This document shows positions 8,637 to 17,963 of a stretch of 64,000 bases of DNA, one piece after another. The translations under genes were made by a program, and so were the position numbers. Each line of letters starts with the position of its first letter. Position 1 is the stretch's first letter. Under the pieces are notes generated by a model, which worked only from the letters and a program-made list of their open reading frames with translations, was not told the origin of the DNA and searched no databases. Where the stretch lies: positions 1 to 64,000 of the forward strand of contig VHDE01000012.1 of the NCBI GenBank assembly GCA_016871515.1, written 5' to 3'. Source of the DNA: Verrucomicrobiota bacterium (GTDB taxonomy: Bacteria > Verrucomicrobiota > Verrucomicrobiia > Limisphaerales > SIBE01).

Positions 8637-11069
8637 TTAGCCCGTGCTTTTCATGCCGAAGGCGATTCCATTAACCGTCAACGCGAGCAGCCGGCGCAAC
8701 GATTCGGGGCGTTCCTTCGGGTCCAGGCGCCGCCACGTGCGGAGGAAGCGGATTTGCAAATAATGAAGCGGGTCCACGTAAGGATTGCGCAAGCGAATGG
8801 ATTCGCTCAGCACAGGATGCTGGCCGAGGAGTTGGCTGCGTCCGGTAATCTTGAGCACCGCGTTGACGCTGCGATGGAACTCGCCCGCGATCATCCCGAA
8901 GATTCGGTCACGCGTGCTTTTCGAACGCACGAGGCTGGCATAGCGCTCGGCGATGTACAGGTCGGTTTTAGCCAGTGACAAGGCTGCGTTATCGATCAGC
9001 CCAGCGAAGAATGGCCAATGCCGATAAAGTTCGCGCAGTTGCGGCAGACCGCGATTGAGCTGGGCGAATTCCTCCACCGCGTGACCCAACCCGTACCACG
9101 CGGCGAGGAAATGGCGCGACTGGGTCCACCCGAACACCCACGGGATCGCACGCAACGCCGTGATATCCCGAGTCTGGTGCCGCCGCGTCGGACGCGAAGC
9201 AAACCGCAGCAGTTCGAGCAGATCGAGTGGCGTGGCCTCCCAGACGTACTCGGTAAATTCCGGCGTCTCATACACGAGCCGCCGATAGAAAATCCGCGAC
9301 GATTCGGCCAGTTGATGAACGGCCTTCTCGCCCGCCGCGAAATGGTGAGCATCGCGCGCGTCGAGGCAATTGGCGGCGATCACGGCGGAGGTGAGCTGTT
9401 CGAGATTGCGTTGCGCGATGGCGGGATTGGCGTATTTGAGCGAAACCACTTCTCCCTGTTCCGTGATGCGCAGATGCCAATTGTGCGAAGCATGAGGCTG
9501 CGCGCGCAGGGTGCGATAGCTGGCCCCGCCGCCGCGATCGATCGTGCCGCCTTTGCCATGAAAAAAGCGAAGCTGAATGCCGAGCTGCCGGGCCGAAGCC
9601 ACCAATTCCTTCTGCGCCCAGTACAACCACCAATTTGCCGCGACGTAGCCGCCGTCCTTGTTCGAGTCGGAGTAGCCGAGCATGATCTCCTGGGTATGGC
9701 CGCGCGCTTCCAGGTGCCTGCGGTACGAGGAATCGGCGCACAACTCCGCCAAGACTCCGGGCGCATTCTGCAGGTCTGAAATCGTTTCGAAAAGCGGCAC
9801 AAGATCGATTTGGGTCAGACCTATCTCGCGCGCCATCCGCCAGACCTTGAGAACGTCCCCGGCATTGCGCGTCATGCTGACGATGTAGTGGTCGGTCATG
9901 TCAGGGCCGAATCGCCGCTGGATTTCGAGGATCGTGCGCAACTGCTCGGCCACGCTTTCGGGCGCGCTGTCTAGCTTCCCGCTGTGCTCCCGGAAATCAA
10001 GCTCGGCCAGGCGCACGCCGAAGGTTTGAACTTGATCAATCAAACGCGATATTCGTCCCCCGGCCGCGCGGCTGGCGCCTTGGCGGCGGAGTCGATCGCG
10101 GATTTGCCGGAGATCCCTCGCGATTTGATGCGCGGTGGCTTCACCGGCGGCCAGCCGTTGACGAATCTTGCTCACGTCGTGGCGAAAAACCTCCCGCGGC
10201 TCGAACTCTGTTGCATCCATCTCGGCGCGGGGCACCTTGCTGTCGTTGCCCGCGGCGTGCGTCAATTCACTCTGCAAACACTCCAATTCGCGATCGTACA
10301 GCCGAACGACCAGGTCGCGCTGAGCTGCCACCGTGGCGCGGCTCACATCCGGCGTCACAAACGGGTTGCCATCGCGATCACCGCCCACCCAACTGCCGAA
10401 GCACAGGAAGGCCTCCCGACGCTCGACTCCTGGAAAATGCCGGCGCAGCTCCCGGTCGAACACGGCGTAAAATTCCCCGATGGTTTGAAAGATCGTTTGC
10501 TCGAAGAAGAAGAGGACTGTCGCCACTTCACGCATCGGAGTTACGGCGCGGTCGCGGACCTCTTCGGTTTGCCAGAGCGCTTCGAGCACTTCGTCCGGTT
10601 CGTCCAGATGATTGCGCAAACGTTGCAAGTGGCGGAGGGTGACGCGGCGTTTCGGTTCGGTGGGATGCGCGGTCAAGACCGGTTGGATTTGCAGTTGGTC
10701 AAGGACCTTCTGCAACTCATCCGCCGAAATGCCGGCGCGTTTCAGTTCGGCAAAGAGCGAGCATAGAGATTGGACCGGTTCGGGCGTGCGTTCGAGATGG
10801 CGCAGGCGTGCTTGCTCTTCGCAAACGTTGACCACCTGAAAGAAGAGCGAGAAGGCATGTCCAAGCCGGTATGCTTCACGGATCGAAAGCGACTGAATGA
10901 GCCGCAGCTTTTCCCTGATGATCGTGGGATCGTGGCGTGCGCGGACAGATTTCGAGAGCAACCGGACCGCCTCGATTTTGGCGAACAGTTTCTCGCCCTC
11001 TTGCTCGCGTATGATGCGGCCGAGGCGTGTGGTCAGGCGGCGGACGTCTTGTCGCAACTGTAAATCCAT
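8637..11069 (-). CDS. ppc: Phosphoenolpyruvate carboxylase
   Basis: This enzyme carboxylates PEP with bicarbonate to oxaloacetate and replenishes the TCA cycle. Length is 810 residues from ATG 11069, at the short end for the family (about 800-930). Signatures seen are VLTAHPTEPKRR with the catalytic His at 135, FGSWVGGDRDGNPFVT, IMLGYSDSNKDGGY, FFHGKGGTIDRGGG and the C-terminal NGIAFGMKSTG. The upstream in-frame 40 codons (to 11189) read like translated non-coding sequence, so I start at MDLQLRQDVRRL. The carbonic anhydrase gene follows immediately, giving a bicarbonate-fixing pair. Confidence 0.95.
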   Translation of the reverse strand: MDLQLRQDVRRLTTRLGRIIREQEGEKLFAKIEAVRLLSKSVRARHDPTIIREKLRLIQSLSIREAYRLGHAFSLFFQVVNVCEEQARLRHLERTPEPVQSLCSLFAELKRAGISADELQKVLDQLQIQPVLTAHPTEPKRRVTLRHLQRLRNHLDEPDEVLEALWQTEEVRDRAVTPMREVATVLFFFEQTIFQTIGEFYAVFDRELRRHFPGVERREAFLCFGSWVGGDRDGNPFVTPDVSRATVAAQRDLVVRLYDRELECLQSELTHAAGNDSKVPRAEMDATEFEPREVFRHDVSKIRQRLAAGEATAHQIARDLRQIRDRLRRQGASRAAGGRISRLIDQVQTFGVRLAELDFREHSGKLDSAPESVAEQLRTILEIQRRFGPDMTDHYIVSMTRNAGDVLKVWRMAREIGLTQIDLVPLFETISDLQNAPGVLAELCADSSYRRHLEARGHTQEIMLGYSDSNKDGGYVAANWWLYWAQKELVASARQLGIQLRFFHGKGGTIDRGGGASYRTLRAQPHASHNWHLRITEQGEVVSLKYANPAIAQRNLEQLTSAVIAANCLDARDAHHFAAGEKAVHQLAESSRIFYRRLVYETPEFTEYVWEATPLDLLELLRFASRPTRRHQTRDITALRAIPWVFGWTQSRHFLAAWYGLGHAVEEFAQLNRGLPQLRELYRHWPFFAGLIDNAALSLAKTDLYIAERYASLVRSKSTRDRIFGMIAGEFHRSVNAVLKITGRSQLLGQHPVLSESIRLRNPYVDPLHYLQIRFLRTWRRLDPKERPESLRRLLALTVNGIAFGMKSTG

Positions 11070-11575
11070 AAGTCGGGTAGCTGAACCAGGCACTTTGCCG
11101 TGAGGCTCGGATGAACCGTGCCCTGCGGCCGGACGGCTTTGGGTTCGTCCCGGTGCGCCGTAAGGTGCGGATTTCCTGCCGCATTGCAAGCCTCAGATGC
11201 ATGTGGCGGCCCACCGACCATGAACCGACTGTTGCGGTATGTAGTCCCAGCTTCAGCCTAATGCCTTTCGGTAATGCAGAAGGCGCTTGTCCCTTCGGGA
11301 CAACCATTTGCCACACGGCCTTGAATTGCCTAAAGGCATTGGGCTTCAGCCGGTGCGATTGCCCTCCGCAAATCTGTTTCGCTACCAGCAAATGCGGCCG
11401 CCTAAAGGCGGGACTACATACCCAACGGTTCATGGGCAGAACCCGTCGTTTGTGGGAACTTGAGGAGCAAGACGAACGAATGTAAAAAAAGTTTTGCGGG
11501 TTCTTCTTCGATTTTTCGCTTGTTACGCCAGCAGAATGCCGAAACCGTGAAGTGAACCAAGTCGTCAAAGAACTT
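11070..11575. other. Divergent intergenic region between ppc and a propeller gene
   Basis: About 500 bp without a gene. It holds a 216-bp repeat element (11219-11434, separate entry). The rest, 11440-11575, is more AT-rich with TTGTTACGCC and GTAAAAAAAGTTTTG segments and is the likely promoter zone of the propeller gene starting at 11576. I cannot define -35/-10 boxes with confidence. Confidence 0.5.
11219..11434. repeat. MITE-like composite repeat, long form (copy B)
   Basis: The element is bounded by CATGAACC (11219-11226) and GGTTCATG (11427-11434). The inverted ends extend into GGTATGTAGTCCC on the left and GGGACTACATACC on the right. Inside are the CTAATGCCTTTCGGTAAT core near the left and an inverted relative TTGCCTAAAGGCATTGGG further in. 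Then comes a module CTGTTTCGCTACCAGCAAAT and GCCGCCTAAAGGCGGGACTA. The same order is found in copy D at 17288-17485. It encodes nothing. Nested inverted repeats with conserved ends suggest a non-autonomous mobile element. Confidence 0.8.
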
Positions 11576-12952
11576 ATGATTAGAACCAAAACAGTAATCC
11601 ACCTTGTCTCCGCAGGATTGTTGCTCTCCACCGCCTCCGCCGACGATTGGCCGCAATGGCAAGGTCCGCAGCGCAATGCGATCTCCAAGGAAACCGGTCT
11701 CCTCAAGGAATGGCCGAAAGATGGTCCGCCGTTAGCCTGGAAGGCCAAGGGTCTCGGCGGCGGCGACAGCGCTCCGTCAATTTCGGCCGGGAAACTCTAC
11801 GGCATGGCCAACCGCGGCGCGGATGAAGTGGTTTGGGCGCTTTCAGAAAAGGATGGCAAGGAGCTCTGGGTCTCACGTCTGGGACCCGCTTTCGAGCAAA
11901 GAGGCATGCCCCAGTCAAAGGAGGGACCGGGCGGCACTCCAACCGTCGATGGCGAACGGCTCTATGTCATCGGCATGGGCGGCGACGTGTCCTGCCTCCA
12001 GGTCAGTGACGGCAAAATCCTTTGGCAAAAAAGCATGACGCGCGATTTCGGAGGCCGCGTGCCAACCTGGAGTTTCCGGGAATCACCACTGGTTGACGGC
12101 GACAAGGTCATATGCACTCCCGGAGCCCAGGAGGCAATGCTGGTGGCCCTCGACAAGTTAACCGGCAACACAATCTGGAAGAGTCAGATGCCAGCTAGCC
12201 CCGCCGGTCCCGCCGGTGAAACGGGTGGCCCCGGTGGGGGTCGCCGTGGTTTCGGAGGCCGAGGGGGTGGCTCAGGGGCAGCTTACGCTTCGGTCATCGC
12301 CATCGATTTCGAAGGGCAGCGCCAGCACGTCCAACTCACCGCGAAGGCACTCATCGGGGTCTCCGCTTCCGACGGCAAGTTCCTCTGGCGATATGACCGG
12401 CCCGCCAACGGTAACGGTATCAACTGTTCCACACCGCTCTACCATGATGGAAAAGTGTTCGCTGCTTCGGCCTACGGCGCGGGCGGCGGCTTGGTGAAGC
12501 TGAGCAAAGACGGCAACGGTGGCATCAAGGCGGAGGAAGGCTGGTTCTCAAGGAATATACAAAACCATCACGGTGGCGTGGTTCTAATCGACGGCGCCCT
12601 TTACGGAGGGAATGGTGGCAATGGCACTGGCTACCTGGTTTGTCTCAACTTTCAGACAGGCGAGGTGCTCTGGAACGAGGGCGACCCCGACAAGCGTCGC
12701 GTGCGAAAAGGTTCCGTAGCGGTCGCCGACGGCCGCATTTACTATCGCAACGATACCGAAGCGCGGGGCGCCGCAGACGAAATGATATTGATCGAGCCCA
12801 GCCGCAAGGAATACATCGAACGCGGCCGGTTTCGGATACCCGACCCGAGTGGAGCCCATTCCTGGTCCCACCCGGTCGTTGCCAACGGCAAACTGTACGT
12901 CCGCGATCAGGATACTCTCTTCTGTTACAACGTGAAGGCTGCCGTTAACTAG
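11576..12952 (+). CDS. Secreted PQQ-like beta-propeller protein (propeller 1)
   Basis: A 458-residue protein with a Sec signal ([20 protein letters not shown], cleavage near ASA22) followed by the frequent PVC start [15 protein letters not shown]. Repeated blade motifs are seen, such as [50 protein letters not shown] and [16 protein letters not shown]. The fold is that of quinoprotein dehydrogenases, but the known PQQ-binding residues and the Cys-Cys pair are not evident, so no enzymatic role can be claimed. A Gly-rich loop (residues about 208-236, 12200-12285) is inserted between blades. ATG 11576 is preferred over GTG 11552. It belongs to a propeller + pseudopilin arrangement that is repeated downstream. 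Confidence 0.85.
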   Translation: MIRTKTVIHLVSAGLLLSTASADDWPQWQGPQRNAISKETGLLKEWPKDGPPLAWKAKGLGGGDSAPSISAGKLYGMANRGADEVVWALSEKDGKELWVSRLGPAFEQRGMPQSKEGPGGTPTVDGERLYVIGMGGDVSCLQVSDGKILWQKSMTRDFGGRVPTWSFRESPLVDGDKVICTPGAQEAMLVALDKLTGNTIWKSQMPASPAGPAGETGGPGGGRRGFGGRGGGSGAAYASVIAIDFEGQRQHVQLTAKALIGVSASDGKFLWRYDRPANGNGINCSTPLYHDGKVFAASAYGAGGGLVKLSKDGNGGIKAEEGWFSRNIQNHHGGVVLIDGALYGGNGGNGTGYLVCLNFQTGEVLWNEGDPDKRRVRKGSVAVADGRIYYRNDTEARGAADEMILIEPSRKEYIERGRFRIPDPSGAHSWSHPVVANGKLYVRDQDTLFCYNVKAAVN

Positions 12953-13233
12953 AGCTTGTCCCAAGACGCGGTTGCTCCCGGTTGCCGCACGCCAAGGAAC
13001 GGCTCGGCTGGCCAGTGCGGGTCTCGATCGGTGAGGCCGACAGGCGGGGCGGCCAAAGCAGCGCACGGCTCGTCCACGCACTTGCAGCACCGGACGGAAA
13101 CCGTTTTCCTGGGATATGATGCGCGGGCAGGCGCGGGAGTTGGTGCGCGGCGGGAATGATGTCGTTTGCAGCATGGATTACTGCTGGCTCGGCACAACCA
13201 ACGTCGACAAGAACGCGAACACAATGGCGGTGA

Positions 13234-13437
13234 TCAAGGCAGTGGCGCCGCAGGAGCATATTCCAAATGCACAAGAGCGCGTCGTGCCGCAGTATATGGT
13301 GCGAGGGATGGAGGATCGTCTCGTCCGGCATGAGGGCGCGCAGGCGTTTGCCGATGCTTTAAAGGCGGTTGGTCAGACGGTTGAGTATGTCCCAGGTGGA
13401 AGGCGCGGGGCATGCGTTCTTTGATTGGAAACCTGAT
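13234..13437 (+). pseudogene. Alpha/beta-hydrolase (dienelactone hydrolase/esterase-like) C-terminal fragment
   Basis: One frame reads PQYMVRGMEDRLVRHEGAQ, then AFADALKAVGQTVEYV. It then shifts frame near 13392 into QVEGAGHAFFDWKP. The order G-x-x-D (catalytic Asp), A-x-x-x-A-x-x-x-x-G-x-x-V-x-Y and E-G-A-G-H (catalytic His) is that of the end of esterase/BD-FAE-type alpha/beta hydrolases. The nucleophile elbow GxSxG and the N-terminal half are missing. This is a decayed remnant sitting between propeller 1 and pseudopilin 1. Confidence 0.6.
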
Positions 13438-13439
13438 CT

Positions 13440-13612
13440 TCGCGTTCTTGGCGATCTTCTGTTCAAACCACAAGCCAAGAGTTTTCGCAATGATGCACGA
13501 CTTCAGCTATTGCATTGCAAAGATCGCAAAGAGAGGACGTTGAGAAAGGGATGCTTCTCATCCGCCGGGTGAATCGTCGCTGCAACCTCAAGTGTTTGTC
13601 TTTCTTTGTGTT
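13440..13612 (+). repeat. Dispersed repeat (CTTGGCGATCTTCTGTTCAA family), copy 1
   Basis: Blocks in order are CTTGGCGATCTTCTGTTCAA, CTTCAGCTATTGCAT, GAGAGGA, TCTCATCCGCCGGGTGA and TCTTTCTTTG. The same blocks occur in the same order on the opposite strand at 55252-55375. A partial start block may be present at 7858. It is non-coding and bears no obvious terminal inverted repeats. Confidence 0.65.
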
Positions 13613-13806
13613 CTTTTGCTGATATGTTCGTTGGCGTGATGCAGGCCCTCGCCCACAGCCAATGTTCGGCACTCTCGAATCGATGAGGTGAAGTTGAAGC
13701 CAGAGCTGAAACACGGTCGAGAGAAACTCCGCGACGCGTGTGCCGACAAACGCACATCCCATTGCTGTAACGCCCGCCGCAACAATCAGCGTCATCTCCC
13801 ATAGTT

Positions 13807-14583
13807 ATGAATAATGACGAACCCATTTCGACTAGCATGCCAAACATTCGCCGTGGATTCACGCTCATCGAATTACTGGTCGTCATCGCGATCATTGCCA
13901 TCCTGGCGTCGTTGCTTTTGCCGGCTTTGGCCACTGCCAAAGAGCGGGCGAAGCGCACCTCCTGCTTGAACAATCAGCGGCAATTGGTCCTGACCGTCCA
14001 GATTTACGCCGGCGATAATTACGAGAAGCTCCTGGCGGGAGGCACCGATGCCAGCGATCCTCGGGATACGCACACGCCGATCTTTTCCAAGGTGGCGACA
14101 ACCAATCTGCTGCGCTATGCCAGCGACTTGAAGGCCGTGGACTGTCCCAGCCTTGCGCCATGGATGGCAAAACAGGAAGGCTGGCGAATGCACGAGGGGT
14201 GGGGAATTGCGGTTGGTTACCATTACCTGGCAGGTCACGAAGGAACACCGTGGGAGCCGGTGTCCGGCATGACCAACCAATGGGTTTCACCTCAAAAAAC
14301 GGATGATGATCCCACGCTCGCGTTGGTTGCGGATTTGAACGTCTGGGCGCCGAGCTTTCAGCGCATCCTCGCGCCGCACACCGGGCGCGGGCCGGTGGTA
14401 AAGGAAGAGAGTTATTTCGACGCACGCCCGCAGGCGTATCAACAAAGCCCGCCGGACATCGGCGCGAAGGGAGGCAATGTGGCGTTGCTCGACGGTTCGG
14501 CGGCTTGGCGCGACATCAGGCAGATGAGAGCGTATCGGGCGTCACGATTGTGGGAAGCAGATGGAGCCTTTGGTTTGTGGTGA
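13807..14583 (+). CDS. Pseudopilin-like protein with prepilin cleavage/methylation leader (pseudopilin 1)
   Basis: A 258-residue protein whose N terminus [20 protein letters not shown] is the type IV prepilin leader, cut after Gly and methylated on Phe by prepilin peptidase. It is followed by [17 protein letters not shown], a feature of PVC 'large pseudopilins'. The C-terminal part contains [13 protein letters not shown], the D-G motif near the end that defines the PVC H-x-DG-type family. ATG 13837 (MPNIRRGF) is an equally good start, giving a 7-residue leader. It is closely related to the protein at 16320-17063, sharing for example [13 protein letters not shown] and RAS-LWEADGA-GLW, which shows a module duplication. 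Confidence 0.85.
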   Translation: MNNDEPISTSMPNIRRGFTLIELLVVIAIIAILASLLLPALATAKERAKRTSCLNNQRQLVLTVQIYAGDNYEKLLAGGTDASDPRDTHTPIFSKVATTNLLRYASDLKAVDCPSLAPWMAKQEGWRMHEGWGIAVGYHYLAGHEGTPWEPVSGMTNQWVSPQKTDDDPTLALVADLNVWAPSFQRILAPHTGRGPVVKEESYFDARPQAYQQSPPDIGAKGGNVALLDGSAAWRDIRQMRAYRASRLWEADGAFGLW

Positions 14584-14642
14584 AACGTAATTCGTCCGCC
14601 CCTCGAACTCGTGTATGGAATCTCTGCTTTAGCCGGCATTAG

Positions 14643-14724
14643 TCTAATGCCTTTCGGTAATTCAAAGCCCTTTTGCGAATGGTTGTCCCGGAGGGACAGC
14701 GGGAGAATAGCCCGGCGTTTCAAA
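14643..14724 (+). repeat. Dispersed palindromic repeat, short form (copy C)
   Basis: The copy has CTAATGCCTTTCGGTAAT, TTGTCCCGGAGGGAC and GAATAGCCCGGCGTTTCAAA in the same order as copy A (inverted, 627-703). It lies 45 bp upstream of propeller 2. In-frame translation through it would extend that propeller N-terminally with nonsense sequence, so it is excluded from the gene. Confidence 0.75.
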
Positions 14725-14769
14725 TGCGAATTGCTGATTGGCAATCGGGCAGCAGCTACTAAAAATGAT

Positions 14770-16323
14770 ATGAGAACCTATCGGAACTCGCTCCTGGCGT
14801 GCATTGTTTTGCACGTTTCCATGTGGATGACGCTGGCAGTTGATTGGCCACAGTACAACGGGCCGCTTGGCGACAACAGCTCGCCCGAGAGCATTCGAAC
14901 GAATTGGGCGGCGGAGCCACCGCAAGTTTTATGGCGCAAACCAATTGGGCCGGGATGGAGTTCAATCTCGGTCAGCAATGGCCGCCTCTTCACTCAGGAT
15001 AGGCGCACGACCGCGAGCGGTCAGCGCGAATTCTGTGTCGCGCTGGACGCCATGTCTGGCACGGAGCTCTGGGCACGGCATCTTGATATCGCCGATTACA
15101 GCGACATTTCGCAAACCGACCGCCGAGCTGACGGACCGAGATCCACACCCACTGTCGAAGGAGATTTCCTTTACGTTTCCACGTCGCAACTCAAGCTCTA
15201 CTGCCTCAAAGTGGCGGATGGAACCATCGTCTGGAGCCGCGATTTTCAAGCAGAACTCGGCAGCCATAATATTCCATGGGAAAATGCGGCTTCACCTCTG
15301 TTGGTGGGTGAGTTGATTTACGTCAACTCGAACGGCGGCTCTCGCCGTCTCATGGCCCTGAACAAGACGAACGGGCAGGTTGTCTGGAGCAATCTGACGG
15401 ATGGACTGACCCACGCCACTCCGGTCTACGCAACGATTCATGGCGTTCCTCAAATCATTTTTCTGACCCGCGCGGGATTGGCATCGGTCCTCCCCGATAC
15501 CGGCGCCTTGCTTTGGCGCCTTCCGTTTTCACCTTCTGCCACTTCCACCGCGGCTTCGCCTTCGGTGGCGGGCGAGTATGTTTATGCTTCCGCAGCCTAT
15601 GGCTCGGGCACCTGGATCGCGCGCGTCGCAAAGAACGGGAATACATTCACGGCTACTCAATCAGCCCAGCAGCGCGGGACCACTTACCAAGCCCATTGGT
15701 CGACTCCTGTAGTCCACGAACGGTTCTTCTACACCATACCCTCTCCGAACACAGGCCAGGGCCGGCTCGCATGCCTTGACGCAGCCACTGGAATGAATCG
15801 CTGGGCGCAAACGGTTGTCGGTTCCGCCGGGATTTCCTATGGCAGCGTGATTAAAGCAGCGAATACGTTGATCGTGCTGACTGAAGCTGGCGAGCTTGTC
15901 CTCGTGGAACCCAATCCACAGGCTTATACCGAAACTGCGAAATTCAAGATATTGAATCTGTACTGTTGGAATCGCCCGGTCCTTTCCAACGGCCGAATCT
16001 ACGCTCGCAACTCGTCGGTCAATTCCGAAATCCTAGCGATGGATGTTGCCGTGGCCTCGGTCGCGGTTCCGCCACTTTCAATTGCCGCTTCGACTATCGA
16101 TGGCGCCACGGTGGACCTATTAATCCGATCCACCACCGGGGAGCCCTTGAACGCGGATCACGCCAATCGTGTCGAGCTGATTTATAGCAGCGACGTGCAC
16201 ACCGCCCTGGCGAATTGGATCAAGCTGGAAGGGCCATTGACCGCGACAGACCAGGGCTTGCGAGCCCATGTTCCGCTCCTTCCGGAACGGGCGCGCTTCA
16301 TCAAAGTCCGGATAAAACCGTGA
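14770..16323 (+). CDS. Secreted PQQ-like beta-propeller protein (propeller 2)
   Basis: A 517-residue protein from ATG 14770 ([20 protein letters not shown], Sec-type signal), then [15 protein letters not shown], homologous in layout to propeller 1. Blade motifs include [50 protein letters not shown] and [15 protein letters not shown]. The last 80 residues form an extra C-terminal domain ending [18 protein letters not shown], similar to the anchoring/beta-sandwich tails common in verrucomicrobial secreted proteins. The stop TGA (16321-16323) overlaps the GTG start of the following pseudopilin. This four-base GTGA overlap implies that the two proteins are made together. Confidence 0.85.
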   Translation: MRTYRNSLLACIVLHVSMWMTLAVDWPQYNGPLGDNSSPESIRTNWAAEPPQVLWRKPIGPGWSSISVSNGRLFTQDRRTTASGQREFCVALDAMSGTELWARHLDIADYSDISQTDRRADGPRSTPTVEGDFLYVSTSQLKLYCLKVADGTIVWSRDFQAELGSHNIPWENAASPLLVGELIYVNSNGGSRRLMALNKTNGQVVWSNLTDGLTHATPVYATIHGVPQIIFLTRAGLASVLPDTGALLWRLPFSPSATSTAASPSVAGEYVYASAAYGSGTWIARVAKNGNTFTATQSAQQRGTTYQAHWSTPVVHERFFYTIPSPNTGQGRLACLDAATGMNRWAQTVVGSAGISYGSVIKAANTLIVLTEAGELVLVEPNPQAYTETAKFKILNLYCWNRPVLSNGRIYARNSSVNSEILAMDVAVASVAVPPLSIAASTIDGATVDLLIRSTTGEPLNADHANRVELIYSSDVHTALANWIKLEGPLTATDQGLRAHVPLLPERARFIKVRIKP

Positions 16324-17063
16324 ATGGCCGAAGTGCATTCACGCTCATCGAGCTATTGGTGGTGATCGCCATCATCGCGATTCTGGCCTCGCTACTTCTC
16401 CCGGCTCTGACCGTTGCCAAGGAACGCGCGAAGCGAACCGCTTGCTTGAACAACGAGAAGCAATTCCTCCTGGCGATTCAGCTTTATGCGGGTGACAACG
16501 ATGAGAAACTCCCACCGGGCGGAACGGACAACAAGAATCAGGACGACACTCACACGCCGATTCTCTCCAATCAGTCAAAGACCAACCTTCTGCGGTACAT
16601 GTCCGAGATGAAATCACTCGATTGTCCCAATCTGGCGATTTGGATGGAGCGAAAAGATAACTGGAGAGTCCACGATACTTATGGCGTGGCGATCGGTTAT
16701 CATTATCTGGGTGGTCATCCCAGCACGCCATGGGAACCTCCGCCCGGGACAACTAACCAGTGGATATCCCCTGCCAAGATGACCGATTCGCCGACTCTTC
16801 CCCTAGTCGCGGACTTAAACGTTTACTGTTACAGCTTCCAGCGGATCCTTGCTCCACACAGCGCCCGCGGCCCGGTCGTGCGTGAGGAGAATTATTTCGA
16901 TGCTCACACCGAAGCGTACAACCAAACTCCAGCGAGCATTGGTGGACAAGGCGGAAATGTTGGTTTGTTGGACGGTTCGGCATCCTGGAAATCGATCAAA
17001 CAAATGAAACCGTATCGTGCGTCACAGCTTTGGGAAGCAGATGGAGCTTTGGGTCTGTGGTAA
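16320..17063 (+). CDS. Pseudopilin-like protein, translationally coupled to propeller 2 (pseudopilin 2)
   Basis: A 247-residue protein. I start at GTG 16320 ([18 protein letters not shown]), which overlaps the propeller stop and leaves a six-residue leader before the cleavage site. The longer upstream frame lies inside the propeller gene. The canonical Gly at -1 is replaced by Ala (S-A-F-T-L-I-E), which some prepilin peptidases accept. The N-terminal helix is followed by a soluble domain almost parallel to pseudopilin 1 ([53 protein letters not shown]). The coupling suggests it is secreted or assembled with the propeller. Confidence 0.82.
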   Translation: MNGRSAFTLIELLVVIAIIAILASLLLPALTVAKERAKRTACLNNEKQFLLAIQLYAGDNDEKLPPGGTDNKNQDDTHTPILSNQSKTNLLRYMSEMKSLDCPNLAIWMERKDNWRVHDTYGVAIGYHYLGGHPSTPWEPPPGTTNQWISPAKMTDSPTLPLVADLNVYCYSFQRILAPHSARGPVVREENYFDAHTEAYNQTPASIGGQGGNVGLLDGSASWKSIKQMKPYRASQLWEADGALGLW

Positions 17064-17247
17064 GACTTCTACGAAACAAATGTCGTGTGTTGAACCCATG
17101 GACCGGCGCTCCGGTTCATGGGGAGCTTTCACGTTCTTTTTAACGCGCATTGGGACGATGAACCAACACGTGGCAGGGCGGCGTTGCTGCGCCGCCGCAA
17201 TTACTGTTCGCAAGCTGGGGAGCACCGCAGCCGCACCTCGCGGTTCA

Positions 17248-17295
17248 TGGAGAGATCTCTCCGAAACACATTTTCGCGCATGGCGCCCATGAACC
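17248..17295 (+). repeat. GGTTCATG...CATGAACC unit (short module)
   Basis: This 48-bp module reads GGTTCATGGAGAGATCTCTC, then CGAAACACATTTTCGCGCAT, then GGCGCCCATGAACC. A close copy is at 52452-52505 (GATTCATGGAAAGATTTCTC, then CGCGCATTGTGCCCATGAAC), and a diverged one is at 17118-17162. All are bounded by the same inverted octamer. Confidence 0.7.
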
Positions 17296-17485
17296 TGACG
17301 TTGCGGCCTAATGCCTTTCGGTAATTCAAAGCTTTTGCGAATGGCTGTCCCTCCGGGACACGTTGCTCCTTGAAATTACCGAAAGGCATTAGGCTTTAGC
17401 CGGAGCGAATGCAATCCGCAAAAACTGTTTCGCTGCCAGCAAATGCTGCCGCCTAAAGGCGGGACTACATACCGAGAGGTTCATG
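17288..17485. repeat. MITE-like composite repeat, long form (copy D)
   Basis: This 198-bp element is bounded by CATGAACC and GGTTCATG. It contains CTAATGCCTTTCGGTAAT and, inverted, ATTACCGAAAGGCATTAG, framing a CTGTCCCTCCGGGACA hairpin. It then has CTGTTTCGCTGCCAGCAAAT and GCCTAAAGGCGGGACTACAT. The module order is the same as copy B at 11219-11434. The left boundary shares its octamer with the short module 17248-17295. Confidence 0.8.
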
Positions 17486-17571
17486 GAGAGCTTATTCAGT
17501 AATTGCTGACGGAACGGATCAGCAAGGACGCCACCGCATCACCGAGTTTTCATAGGAGTTCCTGGAAGGAA

Positions 17572-17905
17572 GATAACGGTGGATGGAACGAACGGGCTGG
17601 TGGATTTCGGATGCGTCAAGCGGTTTTCAGGTGACTTCATCGAGCTGATGCATGCCTTTGAACGGCGCGCTTGGCTCGAGGGCGAGCGTGAATCCCGTCG
17701 GATGCTTCAACTGATCTGGGGCCGGAAATTCACAAACAGTCAAGGCTAGCCGCCAAGCTTTTTCGAAAGGTGCTCGAGTTCTATGAAATGCTTTTTCCAT
17801 CGCCCGGATCTGGCAGCACGATTGTCGATTTCAGTGATCTGAAATTCCTGAATATGATGGTTCGTCTTTGGAAGAATTCCCCGCAACAGGGGCGAAGGCT
17901 GAAGA
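17572..17905 (+). pseudogene. ABC1/AarF-type atypical kinase, C-terminal fragment
   Basis: Bases 17575-17750 read TVDGTNGLVDFGCVKRFSGD, then FIELMHAFERRAWLEGE, then RRMLQLIWG and a stop TAG at 17748-17750. A frame change then gives VLEFYEMLFPSPGSGSTIVD and FSDLKFLNMMVRLWKNS. The VDFGCVKRF segment is the DFG-like metal-binding motif of ABC1 (UbiB/AarF) kinases, and FYEMLFP with the following helix is typical of their C-terminal lobe. The N-terminal lobe with the KxGQ motif is absent. I judge this a decayed gene end brought next to the repeat cluster. Confidence 0.65.
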
Positions 17906-17963
17906 ACACACGACACAAGGCGTTGAATGGCCTCGACGTGACCTGGCCCACGAGTCAATCAGA

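Larger units (their letters stand above)
12953..13806. other. Gene-fragment and repeat region between propeller 1 and pseudopilin 1
   Basis: About 850 bp with no intact gene. It contains an alpha/beta-hydrolase C-terminal scrap (13234-13437) and a dispersed repeat (13440-13612), both listed separately. 12960-13190 is GC-rich with open frames on both strands but no recognisable family. 13620-13800 has no assignable feature apart from the sequence just before the pseudopilin start. Confidence 0.5.
17064..17571. other. Repeat cluster downstream of pseudopilin 2
   Basis: About 500 bp with no gene. At least three units framed by GGTTCATG and CATGAACC lie head to tail: 17118-17162, 17248-17295 and the long element 17288-17485. 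Between them is a GC-rich hairpin GGCGGCG-TTGCTG-CGCCGCC near 17178. The remainder to 17571 has no recognised feature. Confidence 0.6.

Noticed and set aside
11070-11189. N-terminal extension of PEP carboxylase to 11189
   Set aside because: The 40 extra residues are Gly/Pro/Ser/Arg-rich and unlike the family; MDLQLRQDVRRL at 11069 is the natural start.
14611-14769. N-terminal extension of propeller 2 upstream of ATG 14770
   Set aside because: It is a translation of repeat copy C; the signal peptide begins at [11 protein letters not shown].
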